From positions 1 to 64,000 of the forward strand of contig NZ_VSSR01000032.1 of NCBI RefSeq assembly GCF_008123515.1: DNA of 64,000 nt. The letters run 5' to 3'. Both the position numbers and the translations under genes were made by a program. This DNA comes from Bradyrhizobium cytisi (GTDB taxonomy: Bacteria > Pseudomonadota > Alphaproteobacteria > Rhizobiales > Xanthobacteraceae). This document shows positions 18,811 to 26,924 of the stretch, piece by piece; within the stretch, counting starts at the first letter, position 1, and each line of letters opens with the position of its first letter. The notes below the pieces were generated by a model that had not been told where the DNA came from, did no database searches, and saw only the letters and a program-made list of their open reading frames with translations.

Positions 18811-19752
18811 ATGAAGCTGACCCGCCCCCTCGCCGCGCTCGCCCTGCTCGTTGCCACAGCATTTCCGGCGCTCTCCGCCGACGCCGTGTTTCCGCCTGGC
18901 TTGCGCCTCGGCATGGTACCGCTGGTCGGGCTGAACACGGCCAAGACCTTTCCGGGCTTCGAGAGTGAGGACGGCAGCGTCAAGGTGCTGATCACCGAGC
19001 TGCCGCCGGCGGCCTATGGCGAGGTCGTGGGCGCCTTCAACGCCAATCCGGCCGGCAGCAACGGCATCAAGCCGGACAAGATTGAGACGCTCGCGGGCCT
19101 TGCCTATTTCACCACCGAGAGCGGCAAGGCCGGCACGACCCCGGTGAAGCGCTATTCGATGATCGTGCCGGGCACCGGCTTCTCCGGCTATGTCGCCGTG
19201 CAGGTGCCCGAGAACGCGTCGAAGATCTACACCGATGAGGCGGTGCGGCAGATGTTTGCCACCGCCGTGACCCGCAAGGAGGTGTCGGCTGACGAGCAGA
19301 TCGGGCTGATGCCGTTCAAGATCACCGATCTCGCCAGCTTCAAGGACATCCGCACGCTGGTCCCGGGCTCGAGCATCATCCTGGCCGACGGCAACGAGAG
19401 CTCGGGCTATGAATCTAAGCCGTTCATGATCCTCGGCCTGATCGGCGCGACGCCGCAGCAGGCTGACGACCGCGCCCGCTTTGCCCAGGAGGCGGCGCTC
19501 CAGATCCCCGGGGTGCGCGAGTCCCGCGTCACCATGTCGGAGCCGATCCGCATCAACGGCCAGCCGGGCTTCGAGACCCGGATCGACGGCGTCAGTGGCA
19601 AGGACAAGACGCCGGTGACCGTGGTGCAGTGGATCCGCTTCGCGCCCGGCGGTGCTTCGCTCCGCATCATCGCCAGCGCGCCGCGCGACCAGTGGCCGGA
19701 CGCCTTCACCCGCTTCCGCGCCGTGCGCGACGGCATCCAGCCCAAGGGCTAG
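18811..19752 (+). CDS. Exported protein of unknown function
   Basis: 313 residues from the ATG at 18811. A typical Sec signal peptide (MKLTRPLAALALLVATAFPA, cleavage near LSA-DA, about residue 23) precedes a soluble, moderately acidic protein. No motif was recognised; FPPGLRLGMVPLVGL and TVVQWIRFAPGGASLRIIAS are the most protein-like conserved-looking blocks, the latter reminiscent of stress-type DUF1795/PsbP-fold proteins, but this is weak. It likely sits in the periplasm. It is followed 118 bases later by pncA on the same strand. Confidence 0.75.
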   Translation: MKLTRPLAALALLVATAFPALSADAVFPPGLRLGMVPLVGLNTAKTFPGFESEDGSVKVLITELPPAAYGEVVGAFNANPAGSNGIKPDKIETLAGLAYFTTESGKAGTTPVKRYSMIVPGTGFSGYVAVQVPENASKIYTDEAVRQMFATAVTRKEVSADEQIGLMPFKITDLASFKDIRTLVPGSSIILADGNESSGYESKPFMILGLIGATPQQADDRARFAQEAALQIPGVRESRVTMSEPIRINGQPGFETRIDGVSGKDKTPVTVVQWIRFAPGGASLRIIASAPRDQWPDAFTRFRAVRDGIQPKG

Positions 19753-19870
19753 TTTCTTGGGGCTGACAGCCCAACCGCTCACCAGAGCCGGCTGCATTTT
19801 CGGGCTTTTGTTCGTACACGAACGGAACTAGGCTTCCCTCCATTGGATCATCCTGGAGGGGAGGCCGACG

Positions 19871-20593
19871 ATGCTAAACCGACGACAGATCTTGGCGGCG
19901 CTGGGGACCACGGCCCTCGCGGGCCTCGCTCCATCCGCACTTTTCGCAGCGGCCACGATCAAGCCCGACGACACATCCGCGCTGCTCGTGATCGACGTGC
20001 AAAACTGCTTCCTGCCCGGCGGCAGCCTCGCGGTAAAGGAAGGCGAGCAGGTCGTGCCTGTGATCAACAAGATGGCGAAAGCGTTCTCGAACGTGGTGAT
20101 GACGCAGGACTGGCACACGCCCGGCCACGTCTCGTTCGCTTCGGTGCATTCCGGCAAGAAGCCGTTCGAGACCATCGACCTGCCCTATGGCAAGCAGGTG
20201 CTGTGGCCCGACCATTGCGTGCAGGGCACCGACGGCGCCTCGCTGTCGAAGGACCTCTCGATCCCGCAGGCCGAGCTCATTATCCGCAAGGGCTTCCACA
20301 AGGACGTCGACAGCTATTCGGCGTTCCTTGAAGCCGACGGCAAGACCTCGACCGGCCTGGCCGGTTATCTCAAGGGTCGCAAGATCAAGCGCGTCTTCGT
20401 TGCGGGTCTCGCAACGGATTTCTGCGTCGCCTGGACCGCACTCGATGCGCGCAAGGCGGGTTTTGAGGTCTATGTCGTGGAAGACGCCTGCCGCGGCATC
20501 GACAATCAGGGCTCGCTCGCGAAGGCCTGGGCCGATATGGCCAAGGCCGGCGTGAAGCGGATTCAGTCTGCGGATATCGCGGCGAGTGCGTAG
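19871..20593 (+). CDS. pncA: Nicotinamidase with Tat-like signal peptide
   Basis: 240 residues. Hydrolyses nicotinamide to nicotinate for NAD salvage. The isochorismatase-fold catalytic residues are all visible: Asp42 (VIDVQN), Lys140 (IIRKG), Cys185 (ATDFCV); the metal site is Asp80, His82 and His86 (QDWHTPGH). Unlike most PncA proteins, it starts with MLNRRQILAALGTTALAGLA, a twin-arginine-like signal with a hydrophobic core, cleavable near SALFA-A. Export to the periplasm is therefore inferred. The ribosome site GGAGGGGAGG before ATG is strong. It may use exogenous nicotinamide, but no transporter is adjacent. Confidence 0.9.
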   Translation: MLNRRQILAALGTTALAGLAPSALFAAATIKPDDTSALLVIDVQNCFLPGGSLAVKEGEQVVPVINKMAKAFSNVVMTQDWHTPGHVSFASVHSGKKPFETIDLPYGKQVLWPDHCVQGTDGASLSKDLSIPQAELIIRKGFHKDVDSYSAFLEADGKTSTGLAGYLKGRKIKRVFVAGLATDFCVAWTALDARKAGFEVYVVEDACRGIDNQGSLAKAWADMAKAGVKRIQSADIAASA

Positions 20594-20606
20594 GGTTTTC
20601 GCACGG

Positions 20607-20643
20607 TCATTCCGGGCGGCTCACGGAGCCGAATCCGGAATGA
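20607..20643. terminator. Convergent hairpin between pncA and grpE
   Basis: TCATTCCGG (20607-20615) and CCGGAATGA (20635-20643) form a perfect 9-bp stem, with a smaller inner stem GGCTC/GAGCC. Located between two convergent genes, it probably serves as a bidirectional terminator. The TCATTCCGG text is also common in interspersed repeats of this group. Confidence 0.5.
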
Positions 20644-20675
20644 CATCTCAATTTACGGAACGGAGCTGACGCCGC

Positions 20676-21296
20676 TCAGTTCGCCTCGCTGCTGTTCGCC
20701 TCGTTGCTGTTCGCCGCGGGCGCGGGCTTGGTGCCACCCTTGGCGACGCCGACCAGCGCCGGACGCAGCACGCGATCGCCGATGGTGTAGCCGGCCTGCA
20801 TGACCTGCACCACGGTGCCCGCGGGCACCGACGCATCGGGCACCTCGTACATCGCCTGCTGGAAGTTCGGATCGAACTTCTGGCCCTGCGGATCGAACTT
20901 CCTCACGCCGTGCTTTTCCAGCGCGTTGAGCAGCGAGCGCTCGGTGAGCTCGACGCCCTCGATCAGCGCGGTCAGGCCGGGATCGGCGGCCGCACGCGCT
21001 TCGGGCGGAACGGCGTCGAGCGCGCGCTGAAGATTGTCGGCGATGTCGAGCACGTCGCGGGCAAAGCCGGTAACGCCGTAGAGCTTGGAGTCAGCGACCT
21101 CCCTGGCGGTGCGCTTGCGCAGATTTTCCATCTCGGCCAGCGTCCGCAGCATGCGGTCGCGCGCCTCGGCGGCTTCCTTCTGCAGCAATTCCACCGAACC
21201 CGGCTCGGGATCGTCGGGCATGATGTAGGGTTTTGACACCACCGGCTCGCCGGTCGCGGCAGTCGTGTCTTCAGGTTGCCGGTCTCGATCGGTCAT
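20676..21296 (-). CDS. grpE: Nucleotide exchange factor GrpE
   Basis: 206 residues from the ATG at 21296 (MTDRDRQPEDTTAATGEP). It releases ADP from DnaK. An acidic, disordered N-terminus is followed by the long coiled coil (LQKEAAEARDRMLRTLAEME, NLRKRTAREV) and the C-terminal beta domain with GVRKFDPQGQKFDPNFQQAM and the closing VVQVMQAGYTIGDRVLRPAL. The tail repeats SNEANSSEAN. It is 98 bases downstream of hrcA, separated by a hairpin, the usual hrcA-grpE order. Confidence 0.96.
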   Translation of the reverse strand: MTDRDRQPEDTTAATGEPVVSKPYIMPDDPEPGSVELLQKEAAEARDRMLRTLAEMENLRKRTAREVADSKLYGVTGFARDVLDIADNLQRALDAVPPEARAAADPGLTALIEGVELTERSLLNALEKHGVRKFDPQGQKFDPNFQQAMYEVPDASVPAGTVVQVMQAGYTIGDRVLRPALVGVAKGGTKPAPAANSNEANSSEAN

Positions 21297-21352
21297 CGGC
21301 TCTCTTTTCAAGCTCGTCTTACGGGATTTTGCTGGCCCGGATATCGTGCTTC

Positions 21353-21374
21353 GGGCGCTGAAAATCAAGCGCCC
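21353..21374 (-). terminator. Hairpin between hrcA and grpE
   Basis: GGGCGCT (21353-21359), 8-base loop, AGCGCCC (21368-21374): a perfect 7-bp stem between the hrcA stop (21395) and the grpE start (21296). A short T-rich stretch follows on the minus strand only in the loop, so this may be a partial terminator separating the two genes. Confidence 0.45.
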
Positions 21375-21394
21375 GTGATCGGCTCAAATGCCGG

Positions 21395-22483
21395 TCAGCC
21401 CCCCAGCAGGCGGCTGACGATGCGGGCGGCATAGTCCACGGTCGGGATCACACGGGCATAATTCAGCCGCGTCGGCCCGATCACGCCCAGAACGCCGACG
21501 ATGTGGCCGGCCGCGTCCCGATAGGGCGAGATGATGGTGGAGGACCCCGACAGCGAGAACAGCTTGTTCTCCGAACCGATGAAAATCCGCACGCCTTCGG
21601 CGGTTTCGGCGCGCCCGAGCAGGTCGATCACGCCGCGCTTGGTCTCGAGATCGTCGAACAGCAGCCGCACCCGCTCGAGATCCTCCAGCGCGTGCAAATC
21701 CTCCAGCAGATTGGCGTGGCCGCGAACGATGAGCTGGCGGTCTTCATTATCGCCGCCGGACCAGCTCGCAATCCCGGCCGAGATCACCTTTTGCGTCAAT
21801 TGGTCGAGCTCGGCGCGAGCCTCGCCGAGCGCGGTTTCCAGCTCGAGTCGCGCCTCGGCGAGTGTCCGGCCGCGAATCCGCGAATTGAGGAAGTTGCCGG
21901 CTTCGGTGATGGCCGAGGAGGGAACCCCCGGCGGCAGCGTCAGCACGCGATTTTCGACCTGGCCGTCCTCGCCGACCAGGATCACCAACGCCTTCTCGGG
22001 TTCCAGCCGGACGAATTCGATGTGTTTCAGCCGGGTATTCGATTTCGGCGTTAGAACGACAGCAGCGGTACGGGTGAGACCCGACAGCCGCGTCAGCGCC
22101 TGGTCGAGCGCCGCCTCGACCGACTGCGCCTGCCCGACCGAGGTCAGCTGGCTCTGGATCGACTGCCGCTCGGCGTCATTGAGGTCGCCGACCTGCATCA
22201 GGGCGTCGACAAAGAAGCGCAAGCCGAGTTCCGTGGGCAGCCGGCCAGCAGAGGTGTGGGGCGCATAGATCAGGCCGAGATGCTCCAGATCGGCCATGAC
22301 GTTGCGGACCGAGGCCGGCGACAGCGGCATCGCGATCAGCCGTGAGATGTTGCGCGAGCCCACCGGCTCGCCGGTCGCGAGATAGCTTTCGACAATTTGA
22401 CGAAAGATGTCGCGGGAACGCTCGTTGAGCTGGGCGAGGCCTGCGCGCGGCGCGATCAGATGGATCGGATCGTGATGGGCCAC
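21395..22483 (-). CDS. hrcA: Heat-inducible transcription repressor HrcA
   Basis: 362 residues starting at a GTG (22483) preceded by AGGAG at a good distance; the protein then begins MAHHDPIHLIAPRAGLAQLN, as in other Bradyrhizobium HrcA. An N-terminal winged helix (RDIFRQIVESYLATGEPVGS and PASVRNVMADLEHLGLIYAP) is followed by a GAF-like domain and the C-terminal GVLGVIGPTRLNYARVIPTV block. HrcA represses genes carrying the CIRCE operator with GroEL as cofactor. No CIRCE was seen in this window, so its targets are elsewhere. It is divergent from rph. Confidence 0.95.
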   Translation of the reverse strand: MAHHDPIHLIAPRAGLAQLNERSRDIFRQIVESYLATGEPVGSRNISRLIAMPLSPASVRNVMADLEHLGLIYAPHTSAGRLPTELGLRFFVDALMQVGDLNDAERQSIQSQLTSVGQAQSVEAALDQALTRLSGLTRTAAVVLTPKSNTRLKHIEFVRLEPEKALVILVGEDGQVENRVLTLPPGVPSSAITEAGNFLNSRIRGRTLAEARLELETALGEARAELDQLTQKVISAGIASWSGGDNEDRQLIVRGHANLLEDLHALEDLERVRLLFDDLETKRGVIDLLGRAETAEGVRIFIGSENKLFSLSGSSTIISPYRDAAGHIVGVLGVIGPTRLNYARVIPTVDYAARIVSRLLGG

Positions 22484-22662
22484 AGGGTAACTCCTCTCAG
22501 ATGCTGAGAATTTGTCCATCCCCGAGGGTTCTGACAAGCGTGGCGTTTGCGGGGTGGAAAACCGGGGGTGAAAAAGCCTTGTCTTCCCCCCTTGCCGCCC
22601 ACCCTCACCCCACCTACAAGCACCGCGAATAGCCCTTTTCCGAGAGTTTTGGAGGAATTCCC

Positions 22663-23376
22663 ATGCGGCCAAGCCGCCGTGCGCCCGACGAATTGCGCCC
22701 CGTGACGCTGGAGCGTGGCGTGGTCAAATATGCGGAAGGCTCCTGCCTCGTGAAGTTCGGCGACACCCATGTGCTGGTCACCGCTACGCTGGAAGACCGT
22801 TTGCCGCCCTGGCTGAAGGGCCAGGGCCGCGGCTGGGTCACCGCCGAATACGGCATGCTGCCGCGCGCGACCTCCGAACGCACCCGCCGCGAAGCCGCCG
22901 CCGGCAAGCAGAGCGGCCGCACCGTCGAGATTCAGCGCCTGATCGGGCGTTCGTTGCGCACCATCGTCGATCTCGAAGCGCTCGGCGAGCGCCAGATCAC
23001 GGTCGATTGCGACGTGCTCCAGGCCGACGGCGGTACCCGCACCGCCTCGATCACCGGCGCCTGGGTCGCGCTCGCCGACTGCATCAACTGGATGAAGACG
23101 CGCAACATGATCAAGGCCAACGTGATGCGCGACAACGTCGCCGCGATCTCCTGCGGCATCTATCAGGGCAAGCCGGTGCTGGATCTCGACTATGCCGAGG
23201 ATTCGGAAGCCCAGACCGACGCCAATTTCGTCATGACCGGCGATGGCCGCATCATCGAGGTGCAGGGCACGGCGGAACGCGAGCCGTTTACCCAGGACGA
23301 GTTCCTAGCGCTGATCGCCCTGGCGCAAAAGGGCATCGCGCGTCTCGTGGACTTGCAGAAACTGGCTGTCGCGTAG
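22663..23376 (+). CDS. rph: Ribonuclease PH
   Basis: 237 residues. This phosphorolytic 3'-5' exonuclease trims tRNA 3' ends. It starts MRPSRRAPDELRPVTLERGV, and the conserved FGDTHVLVTATLEDRLPPW, GWVTAEYGMLPRATSER, and CDVLQADGGTRTASITGAWV blocks are intact, including the RNA-binding Arg-rich RTREAA-like segment and phosphate site. A ribosome site, GGAGGAATTCCC, precedes the ATG. It is 12 bases upstream of rdgB and divergent from hrcA, a conserved alphaproteobacterial pairing. Confidence 0.97.
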   Translation: MRPSRRAPDELRPVTLERGVVKYAEGSCLVKFGDTHVLVTATLEDRLPPWLKGQGRGWVTAEYGMLPRATSERTRREAAAGKQSGRTVEIQRLIGRSLRTIVDLEALGERQITVDCDVLQADGGTRTASITGAWVALADCINWMKTRNMIKANVMRDNVAAISCGIYQGKPVLDLDYAEDSEAQTDANFVMTGDGRIIEVQGTAEREPFTQDEFLALIALAQKGIARLVDLQKLAVA

Positions 23377-23387
23377 TCAATAGGCCC

Positions 23388-24023
23388 ATGCACCGCCGAA
23401 TCACCGGAAAGCTCGTCATCGCGACCCATAATCCCGGCAAGCTCGCCGAGATGAAGGAGCTGCTCGCGCCTCATGGCATCGAGGTGGTGTCGGCCGGCGA
23501 GCTCGGCCTGCCCGAGCCAGACGAGACCGGCAACGATTTCCGCAGCAATGCGGCGATCAAGGCGGTCGCGGCGGCGCAGACGTCGAAGTTGCCCGCTTTC
23601 GCCGATGATTCCGGCATCGTGGTCGATGCGCTCGACGGCGCGCCCGGCATCTACAGCGCGCGCTGGGCCGGACCGTCCAAGGATTTCGCTGCCGCAATGG
23701 CGCAGATCGAGCGCCTGTTGCAGGAGCGTGGCGCCACCACGCCGGACAAGCGCAAGGCGCATTTCGTGTCCGCGCTCTGCGTCGCCTGGCCCGACGATCA
23801 TCTCGAAGAGGTCGAGGCGCGCGTCGACGGCACGCTGGTGTGGCCGCCGCGCGGCACCGCCGGCTTCGGCTACGATCCGATGTTCCTGCCGGATGGTTAC
23901 GATCGCACCTTCGGCGAGATGACCGGCATCGAGAAGCACGGCCTGCCACCGCTCGGCCTCGGCCTGTCGCACCGCGCCCGTGCGTTTGTGAAACTGGCGG
24001 AGATCTGCCTTGAGCCGCGCTAG
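23388..24023 (+). CDS. rdgB: RdgB/HAM1 non-canonical purine NTP pyrophosphatase
   Basis: 211 residues from the ATG at 23388. It hydrolyses dITP, ITP and XTP to keep deaminated purines out of DNA and RNA. KLVIATHNPGKLAEMKELL is the nucleotide-binding start, FADDSGIVVDALDGAPGIYS carries the catalytic acid, and GTAGFGYDPMFLPDGYDRTFGE and LSHRARA complete the family signature. It lies 11 bases after rph and overlaps hemW by 14 bases. Confidence 0.96.
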   Translation: MHRRITGKLVIATHNPGKLAEMKELLAPHGIEVVSAGELGLPEPDETGNDFRSNAAIKAVAAAQTSKLPAFADDSGIVVDALDGAPGIYSARWAGPSKDFAAAMAQIERLLQERGATTPDKRKAHFVSALCVAWPDDHLEEVEARVDGTLVWPPRGTAGFGYDPMFLPDGYDRTFGEMTGIEKHGLPPLGLGLSHRARAFVKLAEICLEPR

Positions 24024-25224
24024 AGCGTTTTCGAGCGAAGTGGATACCGGTTCGCGCCAGGAAAACGCGTCAAAACAGGAATCCGAAGCCTTTGGCGTCT
24101 ACGTGCACTGGCCGTTCTGCCTGTCGAAGTGCCCCTATTGCGACTTCAACAGCCATGTCCGCCACGCCGCGATCGACGAGGTGCGCTTTGCATCCGCCTT
24201 CGCCCGCGAGATCGAAACCACCGCACAGCGCTCGCCCGGCCGCGAGGTGACCTCGATCTTCCTCGGCGGCGGGACACCGTCGCTGATGCAGCCGGCAACC
24301 GTCGGCGCCGTGCTCGACGCGATCGGCAAGCACTGGAAAGTTGCCAACGACGTCGAGGTGACACTCGAGGCGAACCCGACCAGTGTCGAAGCCACGCGCT
24401 TTGCCGGCTATCGCGCAGCCGGCGTCAACCGCGTCTCGCTCGGCGTGCAAGCGCTCGACGATACCTCGCTGAAGGCGCTGGGCCGCATGCACAGCGCGCG
24501 CGAGGCGCTCGATGCCGTTGCGATCGCGCGTCGTTCGTTCGATCGCTATTCGTTCGACCTGATCTACGCCCGGCCGGACCAGACGCCGGCGATGTGGGCC
24601 GATGAACTGCGTCTCGCAATCGACGAAGCGGCCGAGCATCTGTCGCTCTATCAGTTGACGATCGAGGAAGGCACGCCGTTCTTCGGCCTACACCAGGCCG
24701 GCAAGCTGAAGACGCCCGACGAAGCGGTCGCGCGCGCGCTTTACGACGTGACACAGGAGACCTGCGACAAGCTGGGGCTGCCTGCCTACGAGATTTCCAA
24801 TCACGCGCGGCGCGGTGCCGAGTGCCGGCACAATCTGGTGTACTGGCGCGGCGAGGAATATGCCGGCATCGGTCCCGGCGCCCATGGCCGCCTCGATATC
24901 GACGGCATCCGCCATGCCACCGCCACCGAGAAGCGTCCCGAAGCCTGGGTGATGCGCGTCGAAAGCAGCGGCCATGGCGTCGTCACCGACGATCTTCTCA
25001 ACAGCGAAGAACGCGCCGACGAATTCTTGCTGATGGGACTGCGCTTGGCCGAAGGTATCGACCCCGAGCGCTACACCGCGCTCTCCGGCCGCCCGCTCGA
25101 TCCCAAACGCATCGCGCTACTGCGCGAGGAAGGCGCGATCACGGTGGATGCGACGGGCCGTTTGCGCGTCACGAGCAGCGGATTCCCAGTGCTCGACGCA
25201 GTGGTCGCGGATCTCGCAGCATAA
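24010..25224 (+). CDS. hemW: Radical SAM heme chaperone HemW
   Basis: 404 residues if the TTG at 24010 is the start; a GTG at 24040 is an alternative. The radical-SAM cluster motif is CLSKCPYCDF (CxxxCxxC), with GGGTPSLM and the HemN-type LSLYQLTIEEGTPF and GIGPGAHGRL regions following. HemW (formerly called HemN-like) delivers heme; it lacks the extra features of true coproporphyrinogen oxidase. About 20 N-terminal residues are encoded by a dispersed repeat (24022-24077). The start overlaps the rdgB end, so translation is probably coupled. Confidence 0.92.
   Translation: MSRARAFSSEVDTGSRQENASKQESEAFGVYVHWPFCLSKCPYCDFNSHVRHAAIDEVRFASAFAREIETTAQRSPGREVTSIFLGGGTPSLMQPATVGAVLDAIGKHWKVANDVEVTLEANPTSVEATRFAGYRAAGVNRVSLGVQALDDTSLKALGRMHSAREALDAVAIARRSFDRYSFDLIYARPDQTPAMWADELRLAIDEAAEHLSLYQLTIEEGTPFFGLHQAGKLKTPDEAVARALYDVTQETCDKLGLPAYEISNHARRGAECRHNLVYWRGEEYAGIGPGAHGRLDIDGIRHATATEKRPEAWVMRVESSGHGVVTDDLLNSEERADEFLLMGLRLAEGIDPERYTALSGRPLDPKRIALLREEGAITVDATGRLRVTSSGFPVLDAVVADLAA
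24022..24077. repeat. Interspersed repeat embedded in the hemW 5' coding region
   Basis: The text AGAGCGTTTTCGAGCGAAGT, continuing GGATACCGGTTCGC and ending GAAAACGCGTCAAAACA, is a dispersed element well known between genes in Bradyrhizobium and Rhodopseudomonas. GCGTTTTC and GAAAACGC form its ends. Here it lies inside the open frame and supplies hemW N-terminal codons. Confidence 0.75.
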
Positions 25225-25233
25225 TGAGATCTC

Positions 25234-25329
25234 GTGGGGTGGGCAAAGCGGAGCGTGCCCACCATTCCATGAAAATTTGTTGAGAGATGATGGGCACGGC
25301 GCGCAAGCGCGCGCCTTTGCCCACCCTAC
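25234..25329. repeat. Interspersed inverted repeat, GTGGGGTGGGCAAAG type
   Basis: Arms 25234-25266 (GTGGGGTGGGCAAAGCGGAG...CACCATT) and 25286-25329 (ATGGGCACGG...TTTGCCCACCCTAC) are imperfect reverse complements. It occupies the gap between the convergent hemW and PBP-activator genes. Same family as 11057-11148. Confidence 0.75.
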
Positions 25330-25338
25330 AGCAGCTCG

Positions 25339-26574
25339 TTAAGCCCCAAAGCTCTTCGGTGAGCCCGCGACTGCAACGCCGCCGCCCGTCGTCACCTTCA
25401 TCACCGCGAGCCCACGCTCATTGGTGCCGTCGGCGCGGAAGCGGAACAGGCCGTCGATGCCGGCGAAGCCGGAGGGATTGGTGAGCACGTCGGACGAGAA
25501 GCGCGTGGTGCCCTGCGTGCGCGCGAGCGCTGCGACAAGCGCCACCGCGTCATAGGCGAGCGTCGCGGTGCGGATCGGTTCGGCACCATATTTGGTACGG
25601 TAGCGGCCGGAGAACGCGCGGAAGCCGGCCGGATCGGGTGCGGCATAGAGGCCACCCTGCAGGCTTGGGCTGGCATAGACACGCGGGCTGTCCCACAGGC
25701 CGGTGCCGAGCAGCTGGATGTTGCGCAAATTCGCGCCCGCTGCGGTCATTGCATCCGCGACCGCGACGACGGCATCACCGTCATCGGCAATGAACAGTGC
25801 ATCCGCGCTGCCGAGCTGCTGCGCGACGGTGCGCGCCGGCGTCGCGCGATCGGCGCCGTATTTCTCGAACGCGACGATGCGTCCGCCGCGCCTGGGCACT
25901 GCGGCCTTCACCGCGGCTTCGACCACATTGCCATAGGCATTGTCGGGCACGAGCACGGCGACGGAGCGTTTCCCGATGCTGGCGGAATATTCGACGATGC
26001 GATTGACGTCGGACTCAGGCAGGAAGCTCAAGAGATAGACGCCGCGGCCGGCGACGCTCGAATCGGTCGAGAACGCCATCACCGAGATGCCGCGCGTGCG
26101 CGCGACCTGGGCCACGGCCGGGACCGACTGTGCGAACAGCGGCCCCAGAATGATCTCGGCACCTTCGTCGACCGCCTGCTGCGCACCAGCTTGCGCGCCT
26201 TGCGGGCTGCCATTGTCGTCCTTGATCAAGAGCTGGATGTTCGGGTTCTGGAACTCGGCCAGCGCCATCTCGGCGGCGTTGCGCATCGACTGCGCGGCAA
26301 GTCCGGCATTGCCGGCGGCCGAGAGCGGCAGGATCACGGCGACCTTCACCCCGCCGGTGCCGGCGGTCGTCGCCTGTTGCGGCGGCCCGGCCGGCTGGGC
26401 CGGCGGCGGGGATGAGCTGCTGAACGGGTTGGAAAACTGGCTGAGGCTCTGCTGCACGCCGGCGCAGGCCGACAGCAAGGGCGTGCCGAGCAGCAGGCCA
26501 AGCGCACTCCGCCGGGTCGTCCCCGACAAACGGGACCCGTCAACGGGAGACTTCAGATCACGCGGGCCCACCAT
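25339..26574 (-). CDS. Penicillin-binding protein activator / periplasmic-binding lipoprotein
   Basis: 411 residues from the ATG at 26574. TTRRSALGLLLGTPLLSAC is a lipoprotein signal with a twin-arginine-like start; the lipobox is LLSAC (Cys about 35). A Pro/Ser-rich linker follows, then a type I periplasmic-binding fold (VKVAVILPLSAAGNAGLAAQ, LIKDDNGSPQG) of the Peripla_BP_6 / LpoA-like family that alphaproteobacterial annotations call PBP activator. It probably sits in the outer membrane; ligand binding or PBP activation is inferred from the family only. It is divergent from rsmI. Confidence 0.85.
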   Translation of the reverse strand: MVGPRDLKSPVDGSRLSGTTRRSALGLLLGTPLLSACAGVQQSLSQFSNPFSSSSPPPAQPAGPPQQATTAGTGGVKVAVILPLSAAGNAGLAAQSMRNAAEMALAEFQNPNIQLLIKDDNGSPQGAQAGAQQAVDEGAEIILGPLFAQSVPAVAQVARTRGISVMAFSTDSSVAGRGVYLLSFLPESDVNRIVEYSASIGKRSVAVLVPDNAYGNVVEAAVKAAVPRRGGRIVAFEKYGADRATPARTVAQQLGSADALFIADDGDAVVAVADAMTAAGANLRNIQLLGTGLWDSPRVYASPSLQGGLYAAPDPAGFRAFSGRYRTKYGAEPIRTATLAYDAVALVAALARTQGTTRFSSDVLTNPSGFAGIDGLFRFRADGTNERGLAVMKVTTGGGVAVAGSPKSFGA

Positions 26575-26924
26575 GGCAGCTCTTCTTCTGATCTTCCGTC
26601 GCCGGCCGATCACAGCAAATCTTGCCGCGACAGAAGCCGCGGATTCAGGCATATTGTCGGCAAATAGTTAACCAAAACAAAAGGATAATGCCCGCTTAAC
26701 GCGACTGCCTTACGTTCCTGGTTGGCTGCTCGCCGTCCGTCATCCAGCATCAAAGCGGGGTTTCCGCCACGAATATGGCGCTGACGCTTCATTTCCTAGG
26801 GAATGTGATGCCGGATGGATCACATTCCAGTCTTTCCTCGCCCCAGTTCAGTATCTTGCCCGGCACGATCTTTTTCGGGGGACCGGTTCCCAGCCCCGGG
26901 GATCATGCCTAAGTTCGTCTGATT
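26575..26924. other. Intergenic region with a perfect dyad upstream of rsmI
   Basis: 350 bases between divergent genes; no coding frame is convincing. The notable item is GGAATGTGAT (26800-26809), nine bases, ATCACATTCC (26819-26828): a perfect 10-bp inverted repeat about 100 bases before rsmI. It could be an operator for a dimeric regulator or an RNA hairpin. Confidence 0.45.
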
